Source of the DNA: Streptococcus timonensis
Lineage (GTDB): Bacteria > Bacillota > Bacilli > Lactobacillales > Streptococcaceae
Assembly (NCBI RefSeq): GCF_900095845.1
Contig: NZ_FMIX01000003.1
Location: forward strand, 248,001 to 312,000
Direction: 5' to 3'
Length of the DNA stretch: 64,000 bases
A program made the position numbers and the translations under genes. The notes beneath the pieces are model-generated. The model did not search any database and was not told the DNA's origin. It saw nothing but the letters and a program-made list of their open reading frames with translations. Below are positions 1 through 8,037 of this stretch, one piece after another; the stretch's first letter is position 1; the number at the start of each line of letters is the position of its first letter.

Positions 1-392
1 TGCTGGAAGCCATTTTACTATTGGTGATCCTGGAGCGAGCACTCTACAAAAATGTTGCGTTAGCGCAACCTACCAGCAAGGAAAACTTCAGAAGAGCCGT
101 CGATAGCAATCTCTTTTGGAATAATTTTTCAGATAAGAAGGTTACCCTTGGCAAGAAGCTAATTGCTTGGGTTTTCACAGTCTTTATGGCTGTCATGGGC
201 TTAGCTGGTCCGATTTCTATCCTCTCCATGCTCGTTTTAAAGATGATGGGAACACCAATCGGCAGTGAGCTATTCCCTTTAAGCCTGATGGGGATTTTGC
301 CGGCTGTCGCAGCTCTATTGCTGTGGCAAAATAATATGATTCGATGGCTGAAGGCAGTTGAACGGTACAGAAATAGTCGAGTTAAGAAGTAA
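1..392 (+). CDS. Membrane protein, 3' end only (cut by window edge)
   Basis: The reading frame is open from base 3, so this is the C-terminal part of a longer protein that begins outside the window; the TTG at 21 is probably not its start. About 125 residues are visible, with two strongly hydrophobic stretches (roughly residues 45-75 and 82-104 counted from the TTG) and a basic tail ending in VKK. I do not recognise the family. It is followed after 30 bases by a small gene with a good ribosome binding site and then by another membrane protein, so these look co-transcribed. Function unknown. Confidence 0.6.
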   Translation, partial: LEAILLLVILERALYKNVALAQPTSKENFRRAVDSNLFWNNFSDKKVTLGKKLIAWVFTVFMAVMGLAGPISILSMLVLKMMGTPIGSELFPLSLMGILPAVAALLLWQNNMIRWLKAVERYRNSRVKK

Positions 393-422
393 ATATAACA
401 AAGGAAATAGAAAGAGGTCAAT

Positions 423-542
423 ATGTTTTTTCTTAGACGCCGTCTGGAATACAAAGAATATCTGGGAATTAGCGACCGCGAATGGTACAGCAAACGCTAT
501 TATAAGAAGTTAATCAAAAACGGTCAGCTAGAAGAGGAGTAG
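423..542 (+). CDS. Small basic protein, 39 aa, unknown
   Basis: An ATG at 423 follows an AAAGAGG ribosome binding site at a good distance and opens 39 codons ending at TAG 540-542. The peptide starts MFFLRRRLEYK and is rich in Arg, Lys, Tyr and Glu (seven Tyr or Trp in 39), with no clear membrane segment. It lies between two membrane-protein genes on the same strand, 30 bases after one and 6 before the next. The spacing, binding site and tight packing support a real gene. I do not recognise the family. Confidence 0.5.
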   Translation: MFFLRRRLEYKEYLGISDREWYSKRYYKKLIKNGQLEEE

Positions 543-548
543 TGGGAT

Positions 549-1502
549 ATGAACCGTCAGTCAGAAGCATTAAATAAGGAATATTTTCAAGCGCTGGGTT
601 CCACGCGAGCCTCTGTTAGAATGTTGAGTTTGACCTGGGCTGGTTTGTTTGTATTGAGTATCGACCTGACTCATGTATACTTTTTTATCAAGGAGCAGTT
701 CACAGTAGATCCCTTTTCTAATGTCCCTTTTCTTTTTCTGTGTTTCCTTCTATTGCTCATGCTGGTCTGTCAGATTATGTCATTCAGCAAGACATTCATC
801 TATAAACATCAACTCTTTAGTACTGCGATGCTCTTTGTACTAATCAATGGGATTCATCTTTCATTGGTTTTAATGGATTATATCCTCACTATTTTAACGA
901 ATGAGGTTCTAAAAAATTCGCTGATCTACTCGCTGATTTATTGGTTAAGTTCCATTGGTTTATTCATGGGGTTAATTGTTTATAATGCCAGTTGGTTAAA
1001 AAAGCAACTAAGAAAAGGATTTTCAGAAAAACGAACAACTGCTAACTATATAGCCTTTTCAAGTGTTTACAGTAAACCATCCCTTTGGATTATTATAGGA
1101 GTTACTTTGTTAGGCGGAGGATTGGCTAGTTTATCCGGTTATTATTTGCAAACATTTGGGATTGTGAGCAATATAGTGTTTATTTCAGCTTTTTCAAGAT
1201 TAATCGTCGAAGTTGGCTATCTCTTTTATCTAAGAAGTAAGGATAAGACCTATTGGGAAGAAGGACCGAAGGAAACCAAGAGTCAGTCCTTTTTGAAAAC
1301 CATAGATTTCAAAAAGGCCAAGCACCGCTTAACTACAGAAATTGTCTTATTTTTGACTCTTGCAGTATGTTTGAAGATACTTAAGATAAATGTTGAAAAT
1401 AGCCCGATTTGGCTTATATGGACAATAAGAACTTTTGGTTATTCAATTCTTTTGGATACCACTATTAGTTTTATTTATTATCAGATTAAAAAGAAGAGAT
1501 AG
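549..1502 (+). CDS. Polytopic membrane protein, unknown
   Basis: 317 residues with about eight hydrophobic segments (near 27-47, 58-78, 91-111, 124-146, 178-200, 204-226, 263-280, 287-309) and short basic loops, so an integral membrane protein with little soluble mass. A charged loop at about 228-260 is the largest extramembrane part. I see no transport ATPase motif, peptidase motif or other signature. It begins 6 bases after the 39-aa gene and is followed by a single-pass protein gene, which suggests a four-gene transcript of linked function. Family not recognised. Confidence 0.75.
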   Translation: MNRQSEALNKEYFQALGSTRASVRMLSLTWAGLFVLSIDLTHVYFFIKEQFTVDPFSNVPFLFLCFLLLLMLVCQIMSFSKTFIYKHQLFSTAMLFVLINGIHLSLVLMDYILTILTNEVLKNSLIYSLIYWLSSIGLFMGLIVYNASWLKKQLRKGFSEKRTTANYIAFSSVYSKPSLWIIIGVTLLGGGLASLSGYYLQTFGIVSNIVFISAFSRLIVEVGYLFYLRSKDKTYWEEGPKETKSQSFLKTIDFKKAKHRLTTEIVLFLTLAVCLKILKINVENSPIWLIWTIRTFGYSILLDTTISFIYYQIKKKR

Positions 1503-1559
1503 AGAGAAAGAAGAATCAGAAAGCCTTCTTTGACTATTTAGAAAGAGGTGGTAAGAGTA

Positions 1560-2093
1560 ATGTTAGATAAAATGAAACAGTTTAAGTGGTTGATAATAGT
1601 ATCTTTTATCTTATTAGTCATTCCTTTGTATCTCGCTTATAAGAATTCTCAAGAATCCAGTACTCTAAAAACAGCTTTTGAAAAACAGGATAGAATCGCA
1701 GTTCTTCATTATTTAATGACGTCGGAAAAGTATGCATCTCAAATACGTGAAGCGGGGTACATCATTCCATCTGATGGTGCTATTCGTCTAGATGGAGTTA
1801 TTTATCCGCTTGAAATAGAAGGAGAAGTACATTTGAAAATCAGCCCTCCTCAGAAAGATGCAAAAGATTTTCAGTTATTTTTTATTACACAAGTTAATGA
1901 AAAACAAACATATGTAGCTTTCGTGTTAGATAAAGACCTTAATTTAATTTATTCTAACTATTCTCAGGATAACGACAGTGGAAAAAGAGAAGGAGTCTCT
2001 ATCTCGCAATCCGAAGAAGATCGTCTGTTGAAAACTGTTCGAGGAGAGATTGATGGCTTCATGGAAAATATGTATCGGATCTTATATGCCTAA
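1560..2093 (+). CDS. Single-pass membrane-anchored protein, unknown
   Basis: 177 residues from the ATG at 1560, chosen because GAAAGAGGTGG at 1541-1551 is well spaced for it; a GTG at 1548 sits inside that binding site. Residues about 8-28 form one hydrophobic anchor after a short basic N-terminus, and the rest looks soluble and exported, with mixed alpha/beta composition. It is the last gene of the run that begins at the left edge. No known domain recognised. A role linked to the neighbouring membrane proteins is inference from position only. Confidence 0.7.
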   Translation: MLDKMKQFKWLIIVSFILLVIPLYLAYKNSQESSTLKTAFEKQDRIAVLHYLMTSEKYASQIREAGYIIPSDGAIRLDGVIYPLEIEGEVHLKISPPQKDAKDFQLFFITQVNEKQTYVAFVLDKDLNLIYSNYSQDNDSGKREGVSISQSEEDRLLKTVRGEIDGFMENMYRILYA

Positions 2094-2217
2094 GTATAGA
2101 TATAGGTGCTACTACAGACATTCGTGATTATTCGAGCCCGTTCTTTACTTTTTGTTTTATTTAAAAAGGAATCGTAAAGTGTGAGTCCCCATTCAAGTTG
2201 CAAGAAAGGAAGACGAA

Positions 2218-2388
2218 ATGGATGCTGAGTAACTAAAGAGACTGTCTAACATTTTATACTCTGAAAGCAAGGCTGAAGCTGTGAAACTAGTTCAGTCTAT
2301 CAACAGTGAAGATGAACTCTTTATCTTGCTTGATAATTATAACTGGGGCAATGGTTTTGACCATATTAGTCCTCCAAGAAAGCAATGA
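2218..2388 (+). pseudogene. DUF4274-like gene remnant
   Basis: An ATG at 2218 behind a GAAAGGAAGACGAA binding site reads M-D-A-E and then TAA. The same frame then continues for about 48 codons to TGA 2386-2388 and contains a segment reading ILLDNYNWGNGFD, which resembles the conserved NYNWDDGF core of DUF4274 proteins. So it is a gene with an early nonsense codon and probably a lost C-terminus. Its tail overlaps the 3' end of the opposite-strand hydrolase gene. The family call is from memory of the motif. Confidence 0.5.
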
Positions 2389-3202
2389 GCTCTTTTGAAA
2401 ACTCCTCTGCATATTGGAAGATCGAACCGTGACCAGCATTTGGATAGATGATGAGCTTACTATCTTTTATTTTCTCATGCATATCATAAGAATTTTCTGT
2501 TGGAACCTGCATATCCTTGTCCCCGTTGACGATTAAGGTTGGTTGGGTGATAAATCTTAGGTCGTCTTGAGAATCTTTCCCCCAACGTTTAATGGCTTTG
2601 AGTTGAGTCAAGAAACCAGGCACACTCATGTCTTTGTCCGCAAATTCCTTGGTTCGCATTCCCATTCGTCCGAGAACTTTCAAAGCTTCGATTTTTCCTT
2701 GTTCATCATGGTTATAGAAGATATAGCGTTTAGGATCGATGCGCTCGAGTCCAGCTTTAAACATATAGTTAAATGTTTTCCCTGTGACCTTATCAATCTC
2801 TTTTCCACCTCGAGGTCCTGTTCCTGCTATAATGAGACGATTGACCAAATCAGGCTTGATTCGGACCATTTCTTGGGCAATCATCCCTCCCATAGAAAGA
2901 CCTAGGAGATTGATTTTATCGTAACCAAGGGATTGAATAAAGGCAATCGTCTGCTCAGCCATTCCAGAAATGGTTGGGGCCACTTTTCCTTGACTGGCTC
3001 CCACACCAGGAAGGTCGACCACAATCACATGGTGCTTTTCAGCAATCAAGTCCAAAAGTTTTGGATCCCAGTTGTCGAGGGTTGCTGCCAAGTGGACCAG
3101 CATCAGAAGAGGTAGTTTTGATTTGCCTTTGCTGAGTTCGCGATAGGCAATTTTGTTCCCTTCAACAGTGATGTATTGATTTTTAGTTGTAAGATATGAC
3201 AT
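2366..3202 (-). CDS. Alpha/beta hydrolase
   Basis: 278 residues from the ATG at 3200-3202, which has AAAGGAAAAG as binding site; a start 57 bases further upstream would run into the preceding gene. It has the alpha/beta hydrolase layout: oxyanion region near residues 36-42, nucleophile elbow LGLSMGG with Ser103, an acidic residue in the VNGDKDMQVP stretch near the end, and the catalytic His in NAGHGS. No signal peptide, so cytoplasmic. It sits 13 bases after the oxidoreductase gene, in one operon downstream of the Rrf2 regulator, which suggests a linked role in handling reactive or aromatic compounds (inference). Confidence 0.88.
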   Translation of the reverse strand: MSYLTTKNQYITVEGNKIAYRELSKGKSKLPLLMLVHLAATLDNWDPKLLDLIAEKHHVIVVDLPGVGASQGKVAPTISGMAEQTIAFIQSLGYDKINLLGLSMGGMIAQEMVRIKPDLVNRLIIAGTGPRGGKEIDKVTGKTFNYMFKAGLERIDPKRYIFYNHDEQGKIEALKVLGRMGMRTKEFADKDMSVPGFLTQLKAIKRWGKDSQDDLRFITQPTLIVNGDKDMQVPTENSYDMHEKIKDSKLIIYPNAGHGSIFQYAEEFSKELIAFLED

Positions 3203-3215
3203 TGTCTTTTCCTTT

Positions 3216-4220
3216 TTATTTCTTAAAGCTGAGGACAGTTTTTCCACGTGAGCGACCATTAGCGACCTTGTCTAAGGCGCTATTCACTTCTTCAAATGGA
3301 TAGACTGTATCGATAGATGGCTTGATTTCTAATTTGCTAAAGAGGTCAGCTACCTCTTGTAATTGAGCACCATTGCTTTCCACAAAGATAAAATGGTAGT
3401 GAACGCCGTATTTGTCAGCCATCTTATCAAATTTGCGACCAGCTAAGCCAAGAATCATCTGTTTCCATTTTGGCAGGTTCATGCGTTTGGCAAAGTCACC
3501 ATTTGGCATAGCACGGAGGGAAACAAGCTGACCACCTTTTTTCATGATAGACATTTGTTTTTCAGTCTCAGCGCCACCAAGGGTATCGAGGACATAATCA
3601 ACCTGGCTAACAGTTTTTGTATAATCCTCTGTTTTATAATCGATAAAGCGGTCTGCTCCTAGGTTCAATACACGCTCAGCGCTATCTCCAGCCCCATTGG
3701 TAATGACCTTCAAACCTTTAGCCTTAGCAATCGGAATGGCCATACCGCCGACACCGCCTGTACCACCAGAGATAAAGATGGTTTTGCCAGCTTGAGCCCC
3801 CATGAGTTCTAAGGCTTGCATAATGGTTAAGGCAGTCAAAGGAACAGCAGCGGCTTCCTCGTCAGACAGATAGTCTGGAACCTTGGCTAGAGCCTGACTA
3901 TCGACAGCTACGTATTCTGCAAAGGCACCAATATGATTAAGTGGTAAACGCCCAAAAACTCGGTCTCCGACTTTGAGATTTTTGACTTGTCTACCTGTCT
4001 CTTCAATGATACCGACCACTTCATTTCCAGCAGTTTGTGGAAGTTTGTAAGGGACGATCACCTTTACTTCACCACGGGAAATCATGTTATCCAGAGGATT
4101 AACACCAGCTGCGGTGACTTTGACCAAAACTTCTTTGTCTGTGATGCTTGGTTTTGCGATTTCTGTGATGTTTAGTGTGATATTGTTTTTGTTATAAGTA
4201 GTATGTTGTGCGACTTTCAT
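3216..4220 (-). CDS. NAD(P)-dependent quinone-reductase-like oxidoreductase
   Basis: 334 residues of the medium-chain dehydrogenase/reductase superfamily. The N-terminal GroES-like fold includes the GVNPLDNMISRG stretch and NEVVGIIEE. The Rossmann fold begins with GGTGGVGG near residue 151, which binds NAD(P)H. The cysteine set that binds structural and catalytic zinc in alcohol dehydrogenases is absent, which fits the zinc-free quinone oxidoreductase branch. Its promoter carries a perfect palindrome that matches one at the Rrf2 gene, so it is the likely target of that regulator. The substrate is unknown; quinones or enals are reasonable guesses. Confidence 0.9.
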   Translation of the reverse strand: MKVAQHTTYNKNNITLNITEIAKPSITDKEVLVKVTAAGVNPLDNMISRGEVKVIVPYKLPQTAGNEVVGIIEETGRQVKNLKVGDRVFGRLPLNHIGAFAEYVAVDSQALAKVPDYLSDEEAAAVPLTALTIMQALELMGAQAGKTIFISGGTGGVGGMAIPIAKAKGLKVITNGAGDSAERVLNLGADRFIDYKTEDYTKTVSQVDYVLDTLGGAETEKQMSIMKKGGQLVSLRAMPNGDFAKRMNLPKWKQMILGLAGRKFDKMADKYGVHYHFIFVESNGAQLQEVADLFSKLEIKPSIDTVYPFEEVNSALDKVANGRSRGKTVLSFKK

Positions 4221-4243
4221 TGTCTACCCTTTTCTATTTTTTG

Positions 4244-4269
4244 TTGTATCCGATAGAGATACAAGCATA
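4244..4269 (-). promoter_or_regulatory. Rrf2 operator at oxidoreductase promoter
   Basis: Perfect inverted repeat TTGTATC-N7-GATACAA at 4244-4264. On the minus strand it lies directly after a TATGCT -10 box (complement of 4264-4269), so it covers the expected transcription start, a repressor position. The same arrangement occurs in front of the Rrf2 gene. Confidence 0.65.
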
Positions 4270-4277
4270 GTCTTTTT

Positions 4278-4303
4278 AAAACTGATCTGCATGCAAATCA
4301 GTT
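4278..4303 (-). terminator. Hairpin at the end of the Rrf2 gene
   Basis: AAACTGAT and ATCAGTTT form a nearly perfect stem around a TGCATGCA centre. It overlaps the last codons of the Rrf2 gene and lies before the oxidoreductase promoter. It has a T/A-rich flank and probably acts as a terminator or attenuator between the two transcripts. Confidence 0.5.
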
Positions 4304-4729
4304 TCGTTTTTGTTTGGCATCTTTATAAAGATTGTTAATGACATCTTCTAAGGTTTGCTGGGCTAGTTCCTTATCAAGTTGAGCTTCAGCGCTAGCAAAT
4401 AGTGGCGAAATGGCAGCTTGAATATGTTTCCCTACTGGGCAATCCGGATTGCTATTTTGGTGAACGGGAAATAAGCTGATGTGGTTGACTTCTTGTGTGG
4501 AAAAATAAATCTCAAGTAAGGTCACTTCCTTTGGGGACTTACTGAGTTGATAGCCTGTTTTTCCTTGATGGGAAGTAATTAAGCCAGCGTTTTTCAATAA
4601 GGCAATCACCTTACGAATATAACTAGCGTTGGTTCCGACGCTCTCAGCCAGAGCTTGTGAACTTAAGGTATCCTTGCTCTCGCTAATCATGGTTAGGATA
4701 TGTAAGGCTACTGAAAATTTTGTATCCAT
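4298..4729 (-). CDS. Rrf2 family transcriptional regulator
   Basis: 143 residues with the Rrf2 layout: an N-terminal winged helix (residues about 1-60, with QALAESVGTNASYIRKVIALLKNAGLI as recognition region) and a dimerisation helix in the second half. Only one cysteine is visible (DCPVG, about residue 97), not the three-cysteine cluster of iron-sulfur members such as IscR, so it is closer to YwnA-type regulators that sense thiol-reactive compounds or lack a cofactor. It is upstream of and co-oriented with the oxidoreductase-hydrolase operon, and both promoters carry related operators, so autoregulation and control of that operon are likely. Confidence 0.88.
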   Translation of the reverse strand: MDTKFSVALHILTMISESKDTLSSQALAESVGTNASYIRKVIALLKNAGLITSHQGKTGYQLSKSPKEVTLLEIYFSTQEVNHISLFPVHQNSNPDCPVGKHIQAAISPLFASAEAQLDKELAQQTLEDVINNLYKDAKQKRN

Positions 4730-4748
4730 ATAAACTCCTTTGGATAAC

Positions 4749-4796
4749 TTGTATCTAATACGAGAACAAGTATATCACAAATAAAATGAAAAGCAA
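4749..4796 (-). promoter_or_regulatory. Rrf2 gene promoter with operator
   Basis: On the minus strand: -35 TTGCTT (4791-4796), 16-bp spacer, -10 TATACT (4769-4774), then an operator at 4749-4769 with one good half-site TTGTATC and a degraded opposite half ending ACAA. The -10 and operator align base for base in phase with those at the oxidoreductase promoter. Confidence 0.6.
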
Positions 4797-5378
4797 GACT
4801 TTTGTTTTAAATTTTTAAAATATTTTTGAAGAGTGTCATCAGATTAGAGATGTCTGGAAAGGCAGTTCATAAAAAATAGTGAGATAAACTTGTTTTAAAG
4901 AAACAGCATCTCCCCTCTCTGCTTGATCAAACATATCTTAGTTTGTGCCTAGTAAACTTTGTTTAATAATCTAATTATATGTTATTTCATTCCGTTTTTT
5001 TGTTCTTTTCAAAGCGTTATGAGGACTTGAAACTTCTTTTATGATTTTTAATTAGTAAAATGTTGAACTATAGGGAATATTGTGTCATAATAGGTAATAG
5101 ATGAATAATTAATAGATTGGAAATAATGCTTTCTTACCTTAACAAGTTGAATTGGTTATACATTTTTTCGTCGCAATTGTGTCTATCTCTCGAGTTTAGC
5201 TAGTTTTTATAAGCTCTGGTTTCTAATCAATATAACAAATTTTAGAAGTGCATAAGACAAGATGGTGACATTGCTACAGTCAGTCGCCATGTCTTGCTGG
5301 CACAGGCTGTTTGTGCCGTCAGCTATTTACCAGTCAATTTGATCAAAGGGCTTAATTATTATTTTTGAAAGGTCTTTT
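4797..5378. other. Intergenic stretch, no clear gene
   Basis: About 580 bases of AT-rich DNA between divergent units. The only coding-like signal is an open stretch of 40 codons on the plus strand at 5246-5368, with a GC-rich, protein-like composition (it contains LLAQAVCAVSYLPVNLIKG) but no start codon, so possibly the tail of a lost gene. I identify nothing else. Confidence 0.4.
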
Positions 5379-6668
5379 ATGGAAAAAATTCTTTCTTTAG
5401 GTCTGACAGGTAAGAAATTACTTGCTCAGGGGTTCTTGTTTGTTCTGCTAGGTCTCATCTTGATGGTCACGGGGACTTGGTTGCCAGTAAAGGTTATTCG
5501 ACTGGTTCTGTTTTTAGCTTGGATTGCAACGGTCTTAGATTTAGTATTACGTATTTTCAAAAAAAGTCAGTCAACGGACACCTTGGGAGTTGCACTGGTT
5601 AAATTGTTAGTGCTGGGATATTTGCTTGGCTCCAATCTTGCGACGGATGTGCCGATTTATATTTTGGCTCTTGTGATTGGAATTTCTCAGATTTTTCATG
5701 CTAGTATCAACCTTGTCACCTATGTTCTCTACCGCAAAAACAAAATTCGACCTCGTTTTCGTCTCTTACTAGATGGACTCGTACTAGTTTTTCTTGGTGG
5801 GACTAGTCTTTTGTCCTCTACAGGAAATTCTGTCTTTCAACTCTTTGTATTAGGGGCTTATTTTTTCCTTTATGGTGTGTCCAATATCCGTGATGGTTTC
5901 TTGTTTGAGGAGGAAATTGGGAAAAACCATCTCAAACGTCGTGTAAGAATGAGCTTACCTATTGTCCTAGCCGCTCTCATCCCTGCAAGTACTTTAGCAA
6001 AAATCAACAAATTCATGCAGGAAAATGCTGATGAGAGAGAGGATATCCATCTTGGAATGGTGAAGTCTGGTAAGACAGCGGAGCTTGAAATTTTTGTTCA
6101 TACAGCTGAGACCTCTCTGTTTTCGGCAATTGGTCATGTGGATATCTGCTATCAAGGCCGTGTTATTTCTTATGGAAACTATGATCCGTCATCTGAGACC
6201 TTATTTGGTATGGTTGGAGATGGTGTTTTATATTTTTGCGACCGTGATAAGTACATTGACTTATGTAAACGGGAGAGTCAAAAAACGCTATTTGGTTACG
6301 GAATAGATTTGACACCGGAAATGGAAGAAGCGGTTCAGGAAAAATTAGCTGAATTAAAACAACTGACGATTCCATGGGAGCCAAGTGCAGATAAAATCAT
6401 GACAGGTGATGGTAAGGAAGACTACACCTACGCTTATAAAATCAGACATGAGACAGATGGGGAACTTTATAAATTTATCAAATCTAAGTTTAAATCCTAC
6501 TTTGTCTTATCTACAAACTGTGTGCTCTTGGCTGATACCATAGTCGGTCAGGCTGGCACCGATATCCTCTCACCCAAAGGATTTATCGCTCCAGGAACTT
6601 ACCAAGCCTACCTTAATCGAGAGTTTGAAAAACCAAATAGCATAGTCGTATCTAAACATGTTTATTAA
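5379..6668 (+). CDS. DUF308-like membrane protein with C-terminal peptidase-like domain
   Basis: 429 residues in two parts. Residues about 10-170 hold roughly six membrane helices arranged like HdeD/DUF308 proteins. Residues about 220-429 form a soluble domain with a conserved-looking IGHVDICYQG (His253) and STNCVLLAD (Cys381). That His-before-Cys order, with Cys starting a hydrophobic helix, resembles permuted NlpC/P60-like thiol hydrolases such as YiiX. The catalytic reading is inference. It is followed 9 bases later by an AI-2E-type transporter gene, probably in the same transcript. Confidence 0.75.
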   Translation: MEKILSLGLTGKKLLAQGFLFVLLGLILMVTGTWLPVKVIRLVLFLAWIATVLDLVLRIFKKSQSTDTLGVALVKLLVLGYLLGSNLATDVPIYILALVIGISQIFHASINLVTYVLYRKNKIRPRFRLLLDGLVLVFLGGTSLLSSTGNSVFQLFVLGAYFFLYGVSNIRDGFLFEEEIGKNHLKRRVRMSLPIVLAALIPASTLAKINKFMQENADEREDIHLGMVKSGKTAELEIFVHTAETSLFSAIGHVDICYQGRVISYGNYDPSSETLFGMVGDGVLYFCDRDKYIDLCKRESQKTLFGYGIDLTPEMEEAVQEKLAELKQLTIPWEPSADKIMTGDGKEDYTYAYKIRHETDGELYKFIKSKFKSYFVLSTNCVLLADTIVGQAGTDILSPKGFIAPGTYQAYLNREFEKPNSIVVSKHVY

Positions 6669-6677
6669 GGAGAATTT

Positions 6678-7766
6678 ATGAACTTAGTAAAAAAATACAC
6701 CCCGTTAATACTTTTTATAGGGCTGGTTGCTCTTGTAATTCTGAATGCATCGAGCTTTATATCAGGAGCAATCTCTCTCTTTGATGTAATATCAACCTTG
6801 ATTTATGGTGCTGTTATTGCTTTTGTGCTTAATGTTCCTATGAAAAAAATTGAACAGTACTTAGTTAAATTGAAGGTAAAGGCAGGGTTGCGTCGTCCGA
6901 TTGCTATGGCGCTTGTTTTCCTATCTCTTATCTTAATCGTGATCTGTCTTTTGGTTTTGGTGCTTCCAACCCTTGCTCAGACTATTAGTCAGCTGGGAAC
7001 AGTCCTTTCAACAGTCCTGACTCAACTTGGTAAACTACTAGATAGCTCGGAATTTGTAACCAAAGACATGTTGTCAACTATCGTATCAGGCATACAGGGA
7101 CAATCTAGTTCTATTAGCCAAGCTTTGATAGGTTTTTTATCAGGTCTGACTAGTAATATCGGCAATATTTTTTCAAGTTTGATGAATGCCTTTTTGATTA
7201 TAGTCTTCACCTTTTTATTTTTATCCAGTAAGGAACATCTGGCAGCGATGACGAGTCGACTTCTAAAAGTTTTTCTTCCAGAGAAGGTGGTGATAAAGTT
7301 GACTTACATTGGACAAGTAGCACTAGAGACTTATGACCAATTTTTGATGAGTCAGCTGATTGAAGCAGTTATCATAGGAGTTATGATAGCGGTTGGTTAC
7401 AGCGTGTTTGGGATACCCTATGGAGTAATGACAGGTATCTTTGCAGGAGTGCTATCGTTCATTCCTTATGTAGGGCCTATGATTGCTTGTGTTGTGGGAG
7501 CGATTTTTATCTTCACAGTGAGTCCTACTCAAGCCTTACTTTCTCTTCTTCTATATCAAGTTATACAGCTGATTGAAGGAAACCTTATTTATCCTAGAGT
7601 TGTAGGTCAGTCTATTGGTTTGCCAGCTATTTTCACGCTTGCGGCTGCTAGTATCGGAGGGAATCTTTTCGGACTACTTGGAATGATATTCTTTACCCCC
7701 GTATTTGCTGTTATCTATCGACTGGTTAAAGAATTTGTCGTCGCAAAGGAAAATCAGGTAGATTAA
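6678..7766 (+). CDS. AI-2E family (PerM/YdbI-like) transporter
   Basis: 362 residues with seven or eight hydrophobic segments and the family's typical pattern: two N-terminal helices, a soluble amphipathic stretch (about 100-165), then closely packed C-terminal helices containing SFIPYVGPMIACVVGAI and LIEGNLIYPRVVGQSIGLPAI, both highly typical of the UPF0118/AI-2E transporter family. Members act as ion/solute antiporters or exporters; the substrate cannot be read from sequence. The binding site AAGGAG precedes the ATG, and a hairpin terminator follows, so it ends the transcript begun at 5379. Confidence 0.9.
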   Translation: MNLVKKYTPLILFIGLVALVILNASSFISGAISLFDVISTLIYGAVIAFVLNVPMKKIEQYLVKLKVKAGLRRPIAMALVFLSLILIVICLLVLVLPTLAQTISQLGTVLSTVLTQLGKLLDSSEFVTKDMLSTIVSGIQGQSSSISQALIGFLSGLTSNIGNIFSSLMNAFLIIVFTFLFLSSKEHLAAMTSRLLKVFLPEKVVIKLTYIGQVALETYDQFLMSQLIEAVIIGVMIAVGYSVFGIPYGVMTGIFAGVLSFIPYVGPMIACVVGAIFIFTVSPTQALLSLLLYQVIQLIEGNLIYPRVVGQSIGLPAIFTLAAASIGGNLFGLLGMIFFTPVFAVIYRLVKEFVVAKENQVD

Positions 7767-7792
7767 GAAAAACTAAATTTAATAAGATATAC

Positions 7793-7828
7793 TGAGAAGA
7801 GAGTGAGAGATTCTCTTCTCTTTTATTT
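7793..7828 (+). terminator. Terminator after the AI-2E transporter gene
   Basis: GAGAAGAG and CTCTTCTC pair across a short purine loop and are followed by TTTTATTTTT. Position and U-tract fit a rho-independent terminator for the 5379-7766 unit. Confidence 0.75.
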
Positions 7829-7862
7829 TTAAATACTTTGCTACAAAAAGCTATTGGACGTA

Positions 7863-7888
7863 AAAAAGCCTTGATTTCAAGGCTTTTT
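7863..7888. terminator. Bidirectional hairpin beside the decayed tRNA
   Basis: AAAAAGCCTTG-ATTT-CAAGGCTTTTT, a perfect stem with A and T runs on either side. A slightly different copy stands in the same position beside the intact tRNA-Lys at 8866-8886, so this hairpin was duplicated together with the tRNA. Confidence 0.75.
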
Positions 7889-7902
7889 CCTGTTGATTTA
7901 GA

Positions 7903-7975
7903 TGCCCCTACAAGGGCTCGAACCTGCGCCCCATAGATTAAGAGTCTACTGCTCTACCAACTTAGCTAAAGAGGC
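7903..7975 (-). pseudogene. Decayed tRNA-Lys(CTT) copy
   Basis: Same length (73 bases), orientation and flanks as the tRNA-Lys at 8904-8976, with the CTT anticodon loop intact. But the D-stem has GCTA facing GAGC (one mismatch), the T-stem GCAGG faces CCTTG (two mismatches) and the base of the acceptor stem is unpaired (T facing T). These changes should prevent normal folding, so I call it a tRNA pseudogene that arose by duplication. An automatic caller may still report it as tRNA. Confidence 0.7.
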
Positions 7976-8037
7976 AACAGAAAAAGCTGAGAATGTAACT
8001 TCCCAGCTATTTTAATATGCCCAAAATGGCAGCTAGA

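Noticed and set aside
5246..5368. Open 40-codon stretch before the 429-aa gene
   Set aside because: Protein-like composition but no start codon or binding site, and no family recognised; kept only as a note in the intergenic entry.
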